64,000 nt of DNA from JAEMQF01 sp963791595 (GCA_963791595.1 CAWBTF010000034.1:124001-188000), one strand, 5' to 3'; counted from the stretch's first letter, positions 29,375 to 38,160 are shown. Program-made: numbers and translations. The notes: generated from the letters alone by a model not told the origin.

Positions 29375-30082
29375 TCAGGTCTTGCGCCTGGCCGGTACGG
29401 CAGGTGCAGGGATGGGGTTTGCAGCCGCAGCCGTGGCGTAGTAGCTCAGCACACGCGCGAACGCCGCGCGCGCCCGCTGCACCGCGCCGGGCGAGCGCAG
29501 GAAGCGAGCGTCGTGGTGCAGCGCGAGGATCAGGCCGTGGATGTCGAACAGCAACTGCGCGGGTTCGGTGTCGGCGCGCAAATGGCCGGCCTCGATGGCG
29601 AGGCGAATCGCGCGCTCGAGTGCCGACTGCCACGCCCTCACCATCGCCACCAGCGCGTCGCGCACGGGTCCCGGCCGGTCGTCGAATTCGACCGCGCCGC
29701 TGATGTAGATGCAGCCGGAATCGATTTCCACCGACACGCGCCGCAGCCAGCGGTCGAACAGCGCACGCAGCCTCGGCAAGCCGCGCGGCTCGCTCATCGA
29801 CGGCGTGAAAACCTCGGCTTCAAAACGCGCGTGGTACTCGCGCAGCACGGAAATCTGCAGTTCCTCGCGCGAGCCGAAGTGCGCGAACACGCCGGACTTG
29901 CTCATCCCCGTCAGCTCGGCGATGGCGCCGATCGACAAGCCTTCCAACCCCGTCTGCGTGGCCAGGCCGAGTGCGGCGTCCAGAATCGTGGCGCGCGTTT
30001 GCAGCCCTTTCACCGGGCTGCGCGGCCCCCGCCGCAGAGCAGCCCCGGTGCGTGACGGTGGGTTCGCTGAAATTTTGGGCAT
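29375..30082 (-). CDS. TetR family regulator of the beta-oxidation genes
   Basis: A 235-residue TetR repressor. The N-terminal HTH is TRATILDAALGLATQTGLEG, then IGAIAELTGMSKSGVFAHFG. The C-terminal ligand domain includes a TetR_C block (SGCIYISGAVEFDDRPGPVR). Position directly upstream of the acyl-CoA dehydrogenase gene, 33 bases apart and in the same direction, suggests acyl-CoA-responsive control of this cluster and of itself (inference). The Arg-rich N-terminal tail of about 30 residues is longer than usual. Confidence 0.92.
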   Translation of the reverse strand: MPKISANPPSRTGAALRRGPRSPVKGLQTRATILDAALGLATQTGLEGLSIGAIAELTGMSKSGVFAHFGSREELQISVLREYHARFEAEVFTPSMSEPRGLPRLRALFDRWLRRVSVEIDSGCIYISGAVEFDDRPGPVRDALVAMVRAWQSALERAIRLAIEAGHLRADTEPAQLLFDIHGLILALHHDARFLRSPGAVQRARAAFARVLSYYATAAAANPIPAPAVPARRKT

Positions 30083-30363
30083 GAAAATCGGCAGGAGACT
30101 CGAATCGAACGACCGTGCTATTTTGTAGCCATGAGCAGGGATCGATGGCTCCGCTCGGGGGCTTTTTTAGGCATTTCTCCCCAGATGGGAGGTCGTTCGC
30201 AGCACCGCCGGGCTTACGCGACGGCAGGTGCCGATACGGCGCCGCGACGGGCCGACACCGGGCGAAACGCCAGCCGTTGGCCCTGGGATCGCCCCGGTGC
30301 GCGTTGACAGTGAAGCCCTGGCCCTTGAGGGCACACCCCGGAATGCATTACGCTCCGCTTGTC
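30083..30363. other. Intergenic region between TetR and HNH genes
   Basis: The region should hold the tetR promoter (minus) and the HNH promoter (plus). Near the tetR start CGAACGACCGTGC (30107-30119) could be part of a TetR operator. GGCTCCGCTCGGGGGC followed by six T (about 30148-30169) resembles a weak rho-independent terminator on the plus strand, with no obvious gene in front of it. Neither can be confirmed by eye. Confidence 0.3.
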
Positions 30364-30921
30364 ATGGAAGTTCTGCAACTCGACATGTCCGGCCGCCCTC
30401 AAGCGTGGATTTCGGCCAAAGAGGCGGCATTGATCTACGCCAGCGACAGCGTGGCGTGGACGCTCGGCGACGCGTTCTACGTGCTGCGCGGCGGAACACA
30501 GCGGCGCACCGGGCTGCAATCGCGCATCGAGGTGCACGCCATCATCGCGGTGCGCGGCGCGATCCCGAGTCGCGCCTGGCGCCAGACGCCCGCGTTGAGT
30601 AACCCCAAGCTGTTCGCGCGCGACCGGCAAGTCTGCGCCTATTGCGGCTGTCACTCCCACCTGGACGACCTGACGCGCGAACACATCGTTCCCACCTCGC
30701 GCGGCGGCGGCGACACGTGGATGAACTGCATCACCGCGTGCCGCCCGTGCAACGGCCGCAAGGGCAACCGCCTGCCGGAAGAGGCGCGCATGTCGTTGAT
30801 GTACCTGCCCTACGTGCCGAGCCTGCACGAAGACATGATCCTGCGCGGCCGGCGCATCCTGGCCGACCAGATGGAGTTCCTGCTCGCGAGCGTGCCGCGG
30901 CACAGCCGGCTGCATGGGTGA
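30364..30921 (+). CDS. HNH endonuclease family protein
   Basis: A 185-residue protein with a C-terminal HNH nuclease domain. It has a zinc-binding CAYCGCHSHLDDL, the DH-type motif REHIVPTSRGGGDTWMN, then CITACRPCNGRKGNRLPEEA with the second CxxC pair. The N-terminal part (VLQLDMSGRPQAWISAKEAA) is the conserved leader of a chromosomal HNH group common in proteobacteria, whose role is unknown; no phage or restriction genes are nearby. The start at 30364 fits the conserved N-terminus. No clear Shine-Dalgarno is seen, and ATG 30343 is an alternative. Confidence 0.88.
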   Translation: MEVLQLDMSGRPQAWISAKEAALIYASDSVAWTLGDAFYVLRGGTQRRTGLQSRIEVHAIIAVRGAIPSRAWRQTPALSNPKLFARDRQVCAYCGCHSHLDDLTREHIVPTSRGGGDTWMNCITACRPCNGRKGNRLPEEARMSLMYLPYVPSLHEDMILRGRRILADQMEFLLASVPRHSRLHG

Positions 30922-31067
30922 ACCGGGCGCGCACTGCGCCACGCGCTTTTGATCGCCGACAATTTTCTTTACAAGCTGCCCGAGAACTTCTCCGGGCACG
31001 CGAAGTACCATTGCGCATCGACTGCGCGACGCATCGCCGCAGCCGCTTCTTGATTGGAGAGCCCCTC

Positions 31068-31553
31068 ATGAAATCCCTGTTCATCTCAATCGCCGCGCTG
31101 GCCCTGGCCGCCTGCACGACAACCAACCCCGACGTGATCCAAAAGGGCGACGCGCAGCGCCTGTCGCAGGTGCAAGACGCGACCGTGCTGTCGGTTCGGC
31201 CGGTCGTCGTCGACGGCAGCCAGACCGGCGGGGGCGCCGTCGCGGGCGGAGTGACCGGCGGCATCGCCGGCGCCTCGGTGGGTGGCCGGCGTGAGGGCCA
31301 GATCGTCGGCGTGCTCGCGGCCGTGGCCGGCGCCGTGATCGGCAACGCGATCGAACGCGCGGCGACCAAGGAAGACGCGGTGGAACTGCTGCTGCAACTG
31401 AAGAACGGCGAGCGCCGCACCCTGGTTCAAGCCAAGGGCGGCGAGCTGTTTGCACCGGGCGAAGCGGTGATTCTCATCACCACCGGCGGCAAGACCCGCG
31501 TGGTGCGTGCGCCTGCCGCGGTGCCCACTGCCGCGGCGCCGGCGCGCAGCTGA
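31068..31553 (+). CDS. Glycine-zipper outer-membrane lipoprotein
   Basis: A 161-residue lipoprotein. The signal peptide ends in the lipobox LAAC (Cys16; MKSLFISIAALALAAC). It is followed by a SlyB/Pcp-like region with a glycine zipper (GGGAVAGGVTGGIAGASVGG, then AVAGAVIGNAIERAAT). The C-terminal half (LLLQLKNGERRTLVQ) is the usual beta-rich part of this family. Such proteins sit in the outer membrane and affect envelope integrity. TTGGAGAG lies eight bases before the ATG. It is the last plus-strand gene before a REP pair. Confidence 0.9.
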   Translation: MKSLFISIAALALAACTTTNPDVIQKGDAQRLSQVQDATVLSVRPVVVDGSQTGGGAVAGGVTGGIAGASVGGRREGQIVGVLAAVAGAVIGNAIERAATKEDAVELLLQLKNGERRTLVQAKGGELFAPGEAVILITTGGKTRVVRAPAAVPTAAAPARS

Positions 31554-31565
31554 GCGTCGCGGTGT

Positions 31566-31675
31566 GTCATCCCGGCGAAAGCCGGGATCCACAGCTTGAA
31601 AGTCCTGCGACCTTCGTCGCAAGGCTCCCGCAGGTCGGCATCAACCCCGTGGATCCCGGCTTTCGCCGGGATGAC
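31566..31675. repeat. REP-like inverted repeat pair
   Basis: GTCATCCCGGCGAAAGCCGG at 31566 is followed 55 bases later by its inverted copy ending at 31675. It is the same family as at 24586-24666. It separates the convergent lipoprotein and TctC genes and may act as a bidirectional terminator-like hairpin (inference). Confidence 0.85.
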
Positions 31676-31691
31676 AGTCGGTCAGCGAGCC

Positions 31692-32669
31692 TCAGCTGTC
31701 GACCTTCACGTTCCCGTCCTTCACCACCTTCGCCCACTTCGCGATCTCGTCGCGCATGAACTGGCCGAACTTCTCGGCTGAACCGCCGCCGTCTTCCGCG
31801 CCGTAGGTGTCGAGCTGGGTCTGCACGTCGGGCATGGCGAGCACGGTGTTCACGTCGCGGTTCACCTTCTGCACGATGTTCGCGGGCAGTTTTCCTGGCC
31901 CGGCCAGCCCGTACCAGGTGGTCGCTTCAAAGCCGTCGAAGCCCTCTTCCTGCATCGTCGGCACCGTCGGGTGGCCCTTGGCGCGCTTGGCGCGCGTCTG
32001 CGCGATCGCCAGCGCGCGCCCGCCCTTCACGTGCGGCGTCGCCGCCGTCATCGTGTCGAAGCTGTACTGGATCTGGCCGCCGATCAGGTCGGTCAGCATC
32101 GGCCCGCTGCCCTTGTAGGGAATGTGCAGCGCGTCGATGCCGGCGCGCAGCTTGAACATTTCCAGCGTCAGGTGCTGCGCCGAGCCCTGGCCGGCCGAGC
32201 CGAAGCTCACCTTTCCCGGCTGGGCCTTGCACAGCGCGACGATTTCCTTCACCGTCTTCGCCGGCTGGTTGGTGTTGCTGATCAGCAGGTTCGGCGTCAC
32301 GCCCACCATCACGATCGGCGTGAAGTCGCGCTCGACGTTGTAGCGCAGCTTGGGCTGCAGGCTCGGCGCCAGCGCGTGGCTGTTGATGTGCGCCATCATG
32401 ATGGTGCTGCCGTCGGCCGGTTGCTGCGCGATGTATTCGGCGGCGAGCACTCCCGCCACACCGGCCTTGGTCTCGATGATCACCTGCTGCTTCCACATCT
32501 CGCCGAGCTTCGCGCCCACGACTCGCGCGAGCGCGTCGGTGCCGCCGCCCGGCGGAAAACCGACCACGATGCGCACCGGCGCGTTCGGCCATTCCTGCGC
32601 GAGCAGATGCGGCACACCCAGGCTGGCCACCGCGGCGCCGGCCGCTTGAATCAATCTACGTCGTTGCAT
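31692..32669 (-). CDS. TctC-type periplasmic substrate-binding receptor
   Basis: A 325-residue extracytoplasmic receptor of the Bug/TctC family for small carboxylates. A twin-basic signal (MQRRRLIQAAGAAVASLGVP) precedes the mature part, which starts PVRIVVGFPPGGGTDALARV. IETKAGVAGVLAAEYIAQQP and SAGQGSAQHLTLEMFK are typical. No TctA/TctB membrane genes are near, as is common for the many orphan Bug receptors of beta-proteobacteria. It follows the aminotransferase gene by 29 bases and may share its transcript, hinting at a related carboxylate substrate (inference). Confidence 0.93.
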   Translation of the reverse strand: MQRRRLIQAAGAAVASLGVPHLLAQEWPNAPVRIVVGFPPGGGTDALARVVGAKLGEMWKQQVIIETKAGVAGVLAAEYIAQQPADGSTIMMAHINSHALAPSLQPKLRYNVERDFTPIVMVGVTPNLLISNTNQPAKTVKEIVALCKAQPGKVSFGSAGQGSAQHLTLEMFKLRAGIDALHIPYKGSGPMLTDLIGGQIQYSFDTMTAATPHVKGGRALAIAQTRAKRAKGHPTVPTMQEEGFDGFEATTWYGLAGPGKLPANIVQKVNRDVNTVLAMPDVQTQLDTYGAEDGGGSAEKFGQFMRDEIAKWAKVVKDGNVKVDS

Positions 32670-32698
32670 GTCGGTCTCCTTGACTCGCGTGTCATCGA

Positions 32699-33940
32699 TC
32701 ACGCCGCCTGCTTCAGCGCCTGCGCGGCGAGAGGCTTGGCAAAGTGTTCCATCGCCGCCTGCACGCCGCTGCCAGCGAGCTTCACGCCGGCGAGCTTCAA
32801 CCCCATCTCCACGCCGGCCAGCGTGCCGAGCAACGTCAAGTCGTTGCTGTCGCCCAGGTGCCCGATGCGGAACATCCGGCCCTTGATCTTGCCCAGCCCC
32901 GTGCCGAGCGACATGTCGAAGCGCTCGTAGATCAGGCTGCGCACCGCGTCGGCGTCCACGCCCTTGGGCATGATCACGCCGGTGAGCACCGGTGAAACCA
33001 CGCTCGCATCGGCGCACTGAATCGGCAAACCCCAGGCCGTGACCGCGGCGCGCACGCCCGCCGCCCAGCGCTGGTGCCGCGCAAACACGTTCGGCAGCCC
33101 TTCGGCGCGGATCATGTCCAGCGCTTCGTGCAGCCCGTAGAGCAGGTTCGTGTTCGGCGTGTACGGCCAGTAACCGCCCTTGTTCATCTCGACGATCTCG
33201 TCCCACGCGAAGAACGAGCGCGGCAGCTTCGCGGTCTTCGCGGCCTCCAGCGCGCGCGGCGACAGCGCGTTGAAGCTGATTCCCGGCGGCAGCATCAAGC
33301 CTTTTTGCGAGCCGCTGATGCTCACGTCCACACCCCAGTCGTCGTGACGGTAGTCGGCGCAGGCCAGGCCCGAAATCGTGTCCACCATCAGCAGCGCGGG
33401 GTGGCCCGCGGCGTCGATCGCCTTGCGCACCGCGGCGATGTCGGACGTGACGCCGGTCGAAGTTTCGTTGTGCACGACGCAGACCGCCCGGATCTTCTTC
33501 GCCGTGTCCAGGCGCAGCCGGGTTTCGATCATGTCGGCCTGCACGCCGCGGCGCCAGCTCGGCGCGTCCGGCAGCACGTCATCCTTGCCGTCCCACGCCA
33601 GCACCTCGGCGTTCAAGCCCAAGCGCGTCGCGAGTTTTTGCCAGAGCGCGGCGAAGTGGCCGGTCTCGTACATCAGCACCGTATCGCCCGGGCTCAGCGT
33701 ATTGACGAGCGCCGCTTCCCAGGCGCCGGTGCCCGACGCCGGATAGATGGCCACCGGATGGCGCGTCTGGAAGATCTCGCGGATGCCCGACAGCACCTTC
33801 AAGCCCAGCGCGCCGAACTCCGGGCCGCGGTGGTCGATCGTCGGCAGGCTCATCGCGCGCAGAATCCGGTCCGGCACCGGGCTCGGGCCGGGGATTTGCA
33901 GGAAGTGCCGGCCCGCGGCGTGAAAGTCGAGTTTGAGCAT
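32699..33940 (-). CDS. Alanine/serine--glyoxylate aminotransferase
   Basis: A 413-residue class V PLP aminotransferase. Visible are FLQIPGPSPVPDRIL, IYPASGTGAWEAALVN, VVHNETSTGVTSDI, LMVDTISGLACADYRHDDWG with the PLP Asp, and the PLP lysine in SGSQKGLMLPPG. It moves an amino group between serine or alanine and glyoxylate. The start MLKLDFHAAGR is 61 bases from the divergent FAD/Fe-S dehydrogenase start, with an 18-bp palindrome between them. Divergent pairing and the shared operator suggest common control of 2-hydroxy-acid/glyoxylate metabolism (inference). Confidence 0.93.
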   Translation of the reverse strand: MLKLDFHAAGRHFLQIPGPSPVPDRILRAMSLPTIDHRGPEFGALGLKVLSGIREIFQTRHPVAIYPASGTGAWEAALVNTLSPGDTVLMYETGHFAALWQKLATRLGLNAEVLAWDGKDDVLPDAPSWRRGVQADMIETRLRLDTAKKIRAVCVVHNETSTGVTSDIAAVRKAIDAAGHPALLMVDTISGLACADYRHDDWGVDVSISGSQKGLMLPPGISFNALSPRALEAAKTAKLPRSFFAWDEIVEMNKGGYWPYTPNTNLLYGLHEALDMIRAEGLPNVFARHQRWAAGVRAAVTAWGLPIQCADASVVSPVLTGVIMPKGVDADAVRSLIYERFDMSLGTGLGKIKGRMFRIGHLGDSNDLTLLGTLAGVEMGLKLAGVKLAGSGVQAAMEHFAKPLAAQALKQAA

Positions 33941-33961
33941 GGTGCGTCCTTGGTCGGCGCT

Positions 33962-33979
33962 ATTCTTGCATGCAAGAAT
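33962..33979. promoter_or_regulatory. Perfect 18-bp palindrome between divergent genes
   Basis: ATTCTTGCATGCAAGAAT is an uninterrupted perfect palindrome placed in the middle of the 60-base gap between the aminotransferase (minus) and the FAD/Fe-S dehydrogenase (plus). Its form is like operators of GntR/FCD-type regulators, which often control hydroxy-acid oxidation genes. No regulator gene is adjacent. Confidence 0.65.
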
Positions 33980-34000
33980 CTCCGCGCTCATAGGGATTCC

Positions 34001-37000
34001 ATGCTGACAGCCACCGCCCCGCCACCAGCCGCCGCGACCGCCGTTGCGCCGCCGGCCGCGCCCGCGAACGACGTGTCCGAAGCGCTCGCGCGCCGCCTGC
34101 GCAGCGACACGCAAGGCGAAGTGCTGTTCGACGCCGCCTCGCGCGGCCGCTACGCGACCGACGCGTCGATCTACCAGATCGTGCCTGTGGGCGTGTTCGT
34201 GCCGAGCACCGAGCGCGACGTCGCCACCGCCATCGACATCGCACGCGACTTGAAGGTGCCCGTGCTGGCACGCGGCGGCGGCACCAGCCAATGCGGCCAG
34301 ACCGTCGGCGCGGCGCTCGTCATCGACTACAGCAAGCACCTGCGCAACGTGCTCGAAGTGAACGTCGCGCAGCGCCGCGCCGTCGTCCAGCCCGGCCTCG
34401 TGCTCGACCACCTGAACGCCCAGCTCAAGAAGCACGGCCTGTGGTTCCCGGTGGACGTGTCCACCAGCGCGCAGGCCACGCTCGGCGGCATGGCGGGCAA
34501 CAACTCGTGCGGCAGCCGCTCCATCGCGTACGGCAACATGGTGCACAACGTGGCCGGCGCGAGTGCCTGGCTGTCGAGCGGCGAGCTGCTCGAGTTCGAC
34601 CGCGTTGCAGCTCTCACCGGCCGCTCGGCGCAGATCGCCAGCTTCGTGCGCCGCCTCGCCGAGCAACATCGCAACGAGATCGAGGCACATTGGCCGAAGG
34701 TGCTGCGCCGCGTCGGCGGCTACAACCTCGACATCTTCCACAACCAGAGCGAGTTGCCCTACACGGCCGACGGCAGCGTCAACCTCGCGCACCTGCTCGT
34801 CGGTTCGGAAGGCACACTGGCCTGCACGCGCAGCCTGACGCTGCAACTTACTGAGCTGCCGCGCGCCAAGGTGCTCGGCGTCGTCAACTTCCCGACCTTC
34901 CGCGCCGCGATGGCAAGCGCGCAGCACATCGTCAAGCTCACGCCCACCGCGGTGGAGCTGGTCGATCGCACGATGATCGAGCTGAGCCTGGCGAACCCGG
35001 CGTTTCGCCCGACGATCGAAGCCGCGCTGATCGGCAAGCCCGCGGCGATCCTGCTCGTCGAGTTCTGCGGCGAGTCCACCGCCGAGCTGTGGCCGAAGCT
35101 CAAGCAACTCGGCGATCTGATGGGCGATCTGGGCCTGCCCGGCAGCGTGGTCGAGATGGCGAATGACGCGGCGCAGAAGAGCCTGTGGGAAGTGCGCAAA
35201 GCGGGCCTGAACATCATGATGAGCCTGAAGGGCGACGGCAAGCCGGTGAGCTTCATCGAAGACTGCGCGGTGCCGCTCGAGCACCTGGCCGATTACACCG
35301 ACGCGCTGACCGACGTGTTCGCGCGCCACGGCACGCGCGGCACCTGGTACGCGCACGCGTCGGTGGGCACACTGCACGTGCGACCGATCCTCGACATGCG
35401 CGTCGGCGGCCCGCAAGGCGGCGCCGCGAAGATGCGCTCCATCGCCGAAGAAGCCTCGGAGCTGGTTCGCAAGTTCAAAGGCGCCTACAGCGGCGAACAC
35501 GGCGACGGCCTGTGCCGAGGCGAGTGGATCGCGTGGCAGTTCGGGCCGAAGCTGAACGAGGCCTTCCGCGCGATCAAGACCGAGCTCGACCCGCTGAACC
35601 TGTTCAACCCCGGCAAGATCATCGACCCGCCGAAGATGGACGACGCGTCGCTGCTGCGCTTCGCGCCGCCGCAAGCACCCAAGCCTTACCGCCGCATCGA
35701 GATCCAGCCGGTGCTCGACTGGTCGGCGTGGAACGTGCAGGCGGATCCGGTGACGGAAGTGACCACGCCGCCCGGCAGCGGCGGCGACTCCACCGGCGGC
35801 CTGGCCAAAGCCGTCGAGATGTGCAACAACAACGGCCACTGCCGCAAGTTCGACGCCGGAACGATGTGCCCGAGCTACCGCGTCACGCGCGACGAGCAGC
35901 ACCTGACGCGCGGGCGCGCGAACACGCTGCGCCTGGCTTTGTCGGGCCAGCTCGGCGCCGACGCCTTCACCAGCGAAGAAATGTTCGCGACGATGGACTT
36001 GTGCGTCAGCTGCAAAGGCTGCAAGCGAGACTGCCCGACCGGCGTGGACATGGCGAAGATGAAGATCGAGTTCCTCGCCCACTACAAGGCGCGCCACGGC
36101 TACTCGATCAAGGACCGGCTGGTCGCACACCTGCCCGACTACGCCGCCGCGGCGAGCCGCGTGCCGTGGCTCGCGAACCTGCGCGACACCCTGCCCGGCG
36201 CGGCGTGGTTGAGCGAGAAGCTGCTCGGCCTGTCGGCCAAGCGCAGCCTGCCGAAGTGGCGCAGCGACACCTTCTGGCGCGTGCAGGGCCGAACCCCGGG
36301 GCAGTCATCCCGGCGCACGTGCCACCCCGTGCTCGACACGGGGCCGGGATCCATCTTCACAAGCCGCGATGCAACGCTCGAAGCCGCACGCCGCGGCGAA
36401 AAGACCGCCGTACTCTTCGTCGACACCTTCAACGGCAATTTCGAAACCGAGAACGCGCTCGCCGCCGCCCGCGTGCTGCACGCTGCAGGCTACACGCTGC
36501 ACACCGTCGGCAAGGAAGGCGGCCACCACTGCTGCGGCCGCACCTACCTCGCCGCGGGAATGGTGGAGCAAGCCAAGGCCCGGATCAGCGCGCTCATCGA
36601 TGCACTGCTGCCGCTCGCCCAAGCCGGCGTGCCCATCGTCGGCCTGGAGCCCTCATGCCTGCTCACGCTGCGCGACGAAGCCCTCGTGATGGGCCTGGGC
36701 GAGAGCGCACAAATCGTCGCGAAGCAAGCGTTGATGTTCGAGGAGTTCATCGCTCGCGAAGCCGCAGCCGGCCGCTTCACGCTGAAGTTCAGGTCGGTCG
36801 ACCAGCCCATCCTGCTGCACGGCCATTGCCACCAGAAAGCCTTCGGCGCAATGGGCAGCGTGCTCGACGTGCTGCGCCTGATTCCAAACGCGAAACCCGA
36901 GCTGATCGAAAGCAGTTGCTGCGGCATGGCCGGCAGCTTCGGCTACGAGGCGGCGCACTACGACGTTTCGATGCAGATGGCCGAAGCGAGCCTGCTGCCC

Positions 37001-37123
37001 GCGGTGCGCAATCGCGCCGACGCGATCGTCGTCGCCGACGGCACGAGCTGCCGGCACCAGATCGCCGATGGCGCGCAGCGCGAGGCGCTGCATGTCGCGC
37101 GGCTGCTGGAGCGGCTGTTGTGA
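34001..37123 (+). CDS. YdiJ-like FAD/Fe-S 2-hydroxyacid dehydrogenase
   Basis: A 1040-residue fusion. The N-terminal FAD_binding_4 domain (VLARGGGTSQCGQTVGAALV, MAGNNSCGSRSIAYG) is followed by an FAD-oxidase C domain (GTWYAHASVGTLHVRPILD, EHGDGLCRGEW). Then comes a ferredoxin-like part with CNNNGHCRKFDAGTMC and CVSCKGCKRDCPTG, and two cysteine-rich CCG domains (HHCCGRTYLAAGM, SSCCGMAGSFGYE). It resembles E. coli YdiJ, a D-2-hydroxyglutarate dehydrogenase; substrate here is inferred. AGGGA lies upstream of the ATG. Residues about 767-786 are encoded by an inserted REP-like palindrome (36301-36356) and look foreign. The stop overlaps the GTG of a Uma2 remnant. Confidence 0.93.
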   Translation: MLTATAPPPAAATAVAPPAAPANDVSEALARRLRSDTQGEVLFDAASRGRYATDASIYQIVPVGVFVPSTERDVATAIDIARDLKVPVLARGGGTSQCGQTVGAALVIDYSKHLRNVLEVNVAQRRAVVQPGLVLDHLNAQLKKHGLWFPVDVSTSAQATLGGMAGNNSCGSRSIAYGNMVHNVAGASAWLSSGELLEFDRVAALTGRSAQIASFVRRLAEQHRNEIEAHWPKVLRRVGGYNLDIFHNQSELPYTADGSVNLAHLLVGSEGTLACTRSLTLQLTELPRAKVLGVVNFPTFRAAMASAQHIVKLTPTAVELVDRTMIELSLANPAFRPTIEAALIGKPAAILLVEFCGESTAELWPKLKQLGDLMGDLGLPGSVVEMANDAAQKSLWEVRKAGLNIMMSLKGDGKPVSFIEDCAVPLEHLADYTDALTDVFARHGTRGTWYAHASVGTLHVRPILDMRVGGPQGGAAKMRSIAEEASELVRKFKGAYSGEHGDGLCRGEWIAWQFGPKLNEAFRAIKTELDPLNLFNPGKIIDPPKMDDASLLRFAPPQAPKPYRRIEIQPVLDWSAWNVQADPVTEVTTPPGSGGDSTGGLAKAVEMCNNNGHCRKFDAGTMCPSYRVTRDEQHLTRGRANTLRLALSGQLGADAFTSEEMFATMDLCVSCKGCKRDCPTGVDMAKMKIEFLAHYKARHGYSIKDRLVAHLPDYAAAASRVPWLANLRDTLPGAAWLSEKLLGLSAKRSLPKWRSDTFWRVQGRTPGQSSRRTCHPVLDTGPGSIFTSRDATLEAARRGEKTAVLFVDTFNGNFETENALAAARVLHAAGYTLHTVGKEGGHHCCGRTYLAAGMVEQAKARISALIDALLPLAQAGVPIVGLEPSCLLTLRDEALVMGLGESAQIVAKQALMFEEFIAREAAAGRFTLKFRSVDQPILLHGHCHQKAFGAMGSVLDVLRLIPNAKPELIESSCCGMAGSFGYEAAHYDVSMQMAEASLLPAVRNRADAIVVADGTSCRHQIADGAQREALHVARLLERLL
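36301..36356. repeat. REP-like palindrome inside a coding region
   Basis: GTCATCCCGGC near 36304 and GCCGGGATCCA near 36344 are the two ends of the repeat family found intergenically elsewhere. Between them is an inner inverted repeat, CCCCGTG/CACGGGG. Here the element lies within the FAD/Fe-S dehydrogenase frame and adds about 19 codons (QSSRRTCHPVLDTGPGSIF) without breaking it, in the linker between the ferredoxin and CCG domains. Confidence 0.75.
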
Positions 37124-37302
37124 GAGCTGACGAATACCTGGCCTGGGAGGCTGATCAAACCGAGCGCCACGAATTCGTCGATGGCCGAATCATTGCGCGC
37201 TCTGGGTCCGAAGACCGGCATGTGACGGCAACCATGAATCTCTACGCCGCACTTCGCCATCACTTACACGGTCCGCTTCGGCAATCCCACGCGGCTGAAG
37301 CC
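37120..37302 (+). pseudogene. Uma2 nuclease-like gene with large internal deletion
   Basis: From a GTG overlapping the previous stop, the frame reads VRADEYLAWEADQTERHEFV, then RSGSEDRHVTATMNLYAALR, the N-terminus of a Uma2 (DUF820) protein like that at 39609. At about 37280 it jumps to DNA matching the very 3' end of that gene (CAATCCCACGCGGCTGAAGC), out of frame. Roughly 390 bases carrying the nuclease core are missing. Confidence 0.7.
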
Positions 37303-37319
37303 GTGGTTAGACGGCAGAT

Positions 37320-37841
37320 TCAGTCTTCGTCCTTGCCAGCGGATTTCGCCACCGACGCCACGGCAGTCTTCATCGGCAGAAAGAAGCCGTTCGGCCGGCT
37401 GACGAACGGCTGGAACTGGTGCTCTTGGTAAAAGGCGGCGGCCGCGTCGTCGATCGCGTCGGCGCAGATCGCGTGAATGCCCACCGGCGCGGCCGCGAGG
37501 CGAGTGATGGCGTCGGCCAGAAGCATGGCGCCGACATGTTGGCCGCGATACCCGGCGTCGCGGCCCAGCCAGCCGATGAGCACTGCCGGAACGCTGGGAT
37601 AGCGCGGCAACTTGCGGGCCACCTCTGCCGGCAACTCGGTGAGCGGGATGCTGTGCGAAGACAGTGTGTAGAAGCCGGCCATCCTCTCGCTCGCCTTTTC
37701 GATCAGGACGTAGCAGGCGGCGTAACCGCGCTTGATGTCTTGCGAAACCGTCTGGCGAAAGTACCTGTCGATGCGCTCGTTCCCGCTCGCGAATCCGGCG
37801 CGGTCATGCGTGCCGAGAGCAACCGATCGGAAGCTGCTCAC
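37320..37841 (-). CDS. GNAT toxin of a TacAT-like toxin-antitoxin pair
   Basis: A 173-residue GNAT acetyltransferase. VLIGWLGRDAGYRGQHVGAM is the acetyl-CoA binding motif A. It starts GTG, overlapping the stop of the DUF1778 antitoxin as GTGA. Proteins of this kind (TacT, AtaT) acetylate aminoacyl-tRNA and stop translation. The fold, the small size and the adjacent DUF1778 gene make a type II toxin-antitoxin pair likely. Confidence 0.88.
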   Translation of the reverse strand: MSSFRSVALGTHDRAGFASGNERIDRYFRQTVSQDIKRGYAACYVLIEKASERMAGFYTLSSHSIPLTELPAEVARKLPRYPSVPAVLIGWLGRDAGYRGQHVGAMLLADAITRLAAAPVGIHAICADAIDDAAAAFYQEHQFQPFVSRPNGFFLPMKTAVASVAKSAGKDED

Positions 37842-38116
37842 CGCACATCGACGTGTCTGCTGTGGCGGCGCATGGCCCGCTTCAGCGCCGCGTTCGGCGC
37901 TGGCGGTTTGAGCAGTGCCTGCGCAAAGCGCGCCTGGTCTTCGGAGGACAAGCGGATGATGCCGTCGTCCTCGATCACGCGCTGCGCCGCGTCTTGCGCC
38001 GCGCTGACGACGAAATCCGTGATGCTGCGCCCCTTCAGCTCAGCCGCCCTCTTGAGCAAGGCATAGACGCTGGCCGGAAGCCGTGCCTCGAGTCGTGCGA
38101 TCTGCTCTGTTGCCAT
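37838..38116 (-). CDS. DUF1778 ribbon-helix-helix antitoxin
   Basis: A 92-residue protein with MATEQIARLEARLPASVYAL and KRAAELKGRSITDFVVSAAQ, the ribbon-helix-helix of TacA-type DUF1778 antitoxins. A C-terminal toxin-binding tail (RLSSEDQARFAQALL) follows. GGAGG five bases before ATG 38116 fixes the start over the upstream ATG 38134. It precedes and overlaps its GNAT toxin, and would repress its own promoter (family knowledge). Confidence 0.9.
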   Translation of the reverse strand: MATEQIARLEARLPASVYALLKRAAELKGRSITDFVVSAAQDAAQRVIEDDGIIRLSSEDQARFAQALLKPPAPNAALKRAMRRHSRHVDVR

Positions 38117-38160
38117 GACAACCTCCGAGGGCATTTGTACGGCACTCTGCCGGAAGTGTC

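Noticed and set aside
30144..30172. tRNA or small RNA gene ending at the T-run near 30165
   Set aside because: No cloverleaf or other conserved RNA core could be drawn; at most a weak terminator-like hairpin.
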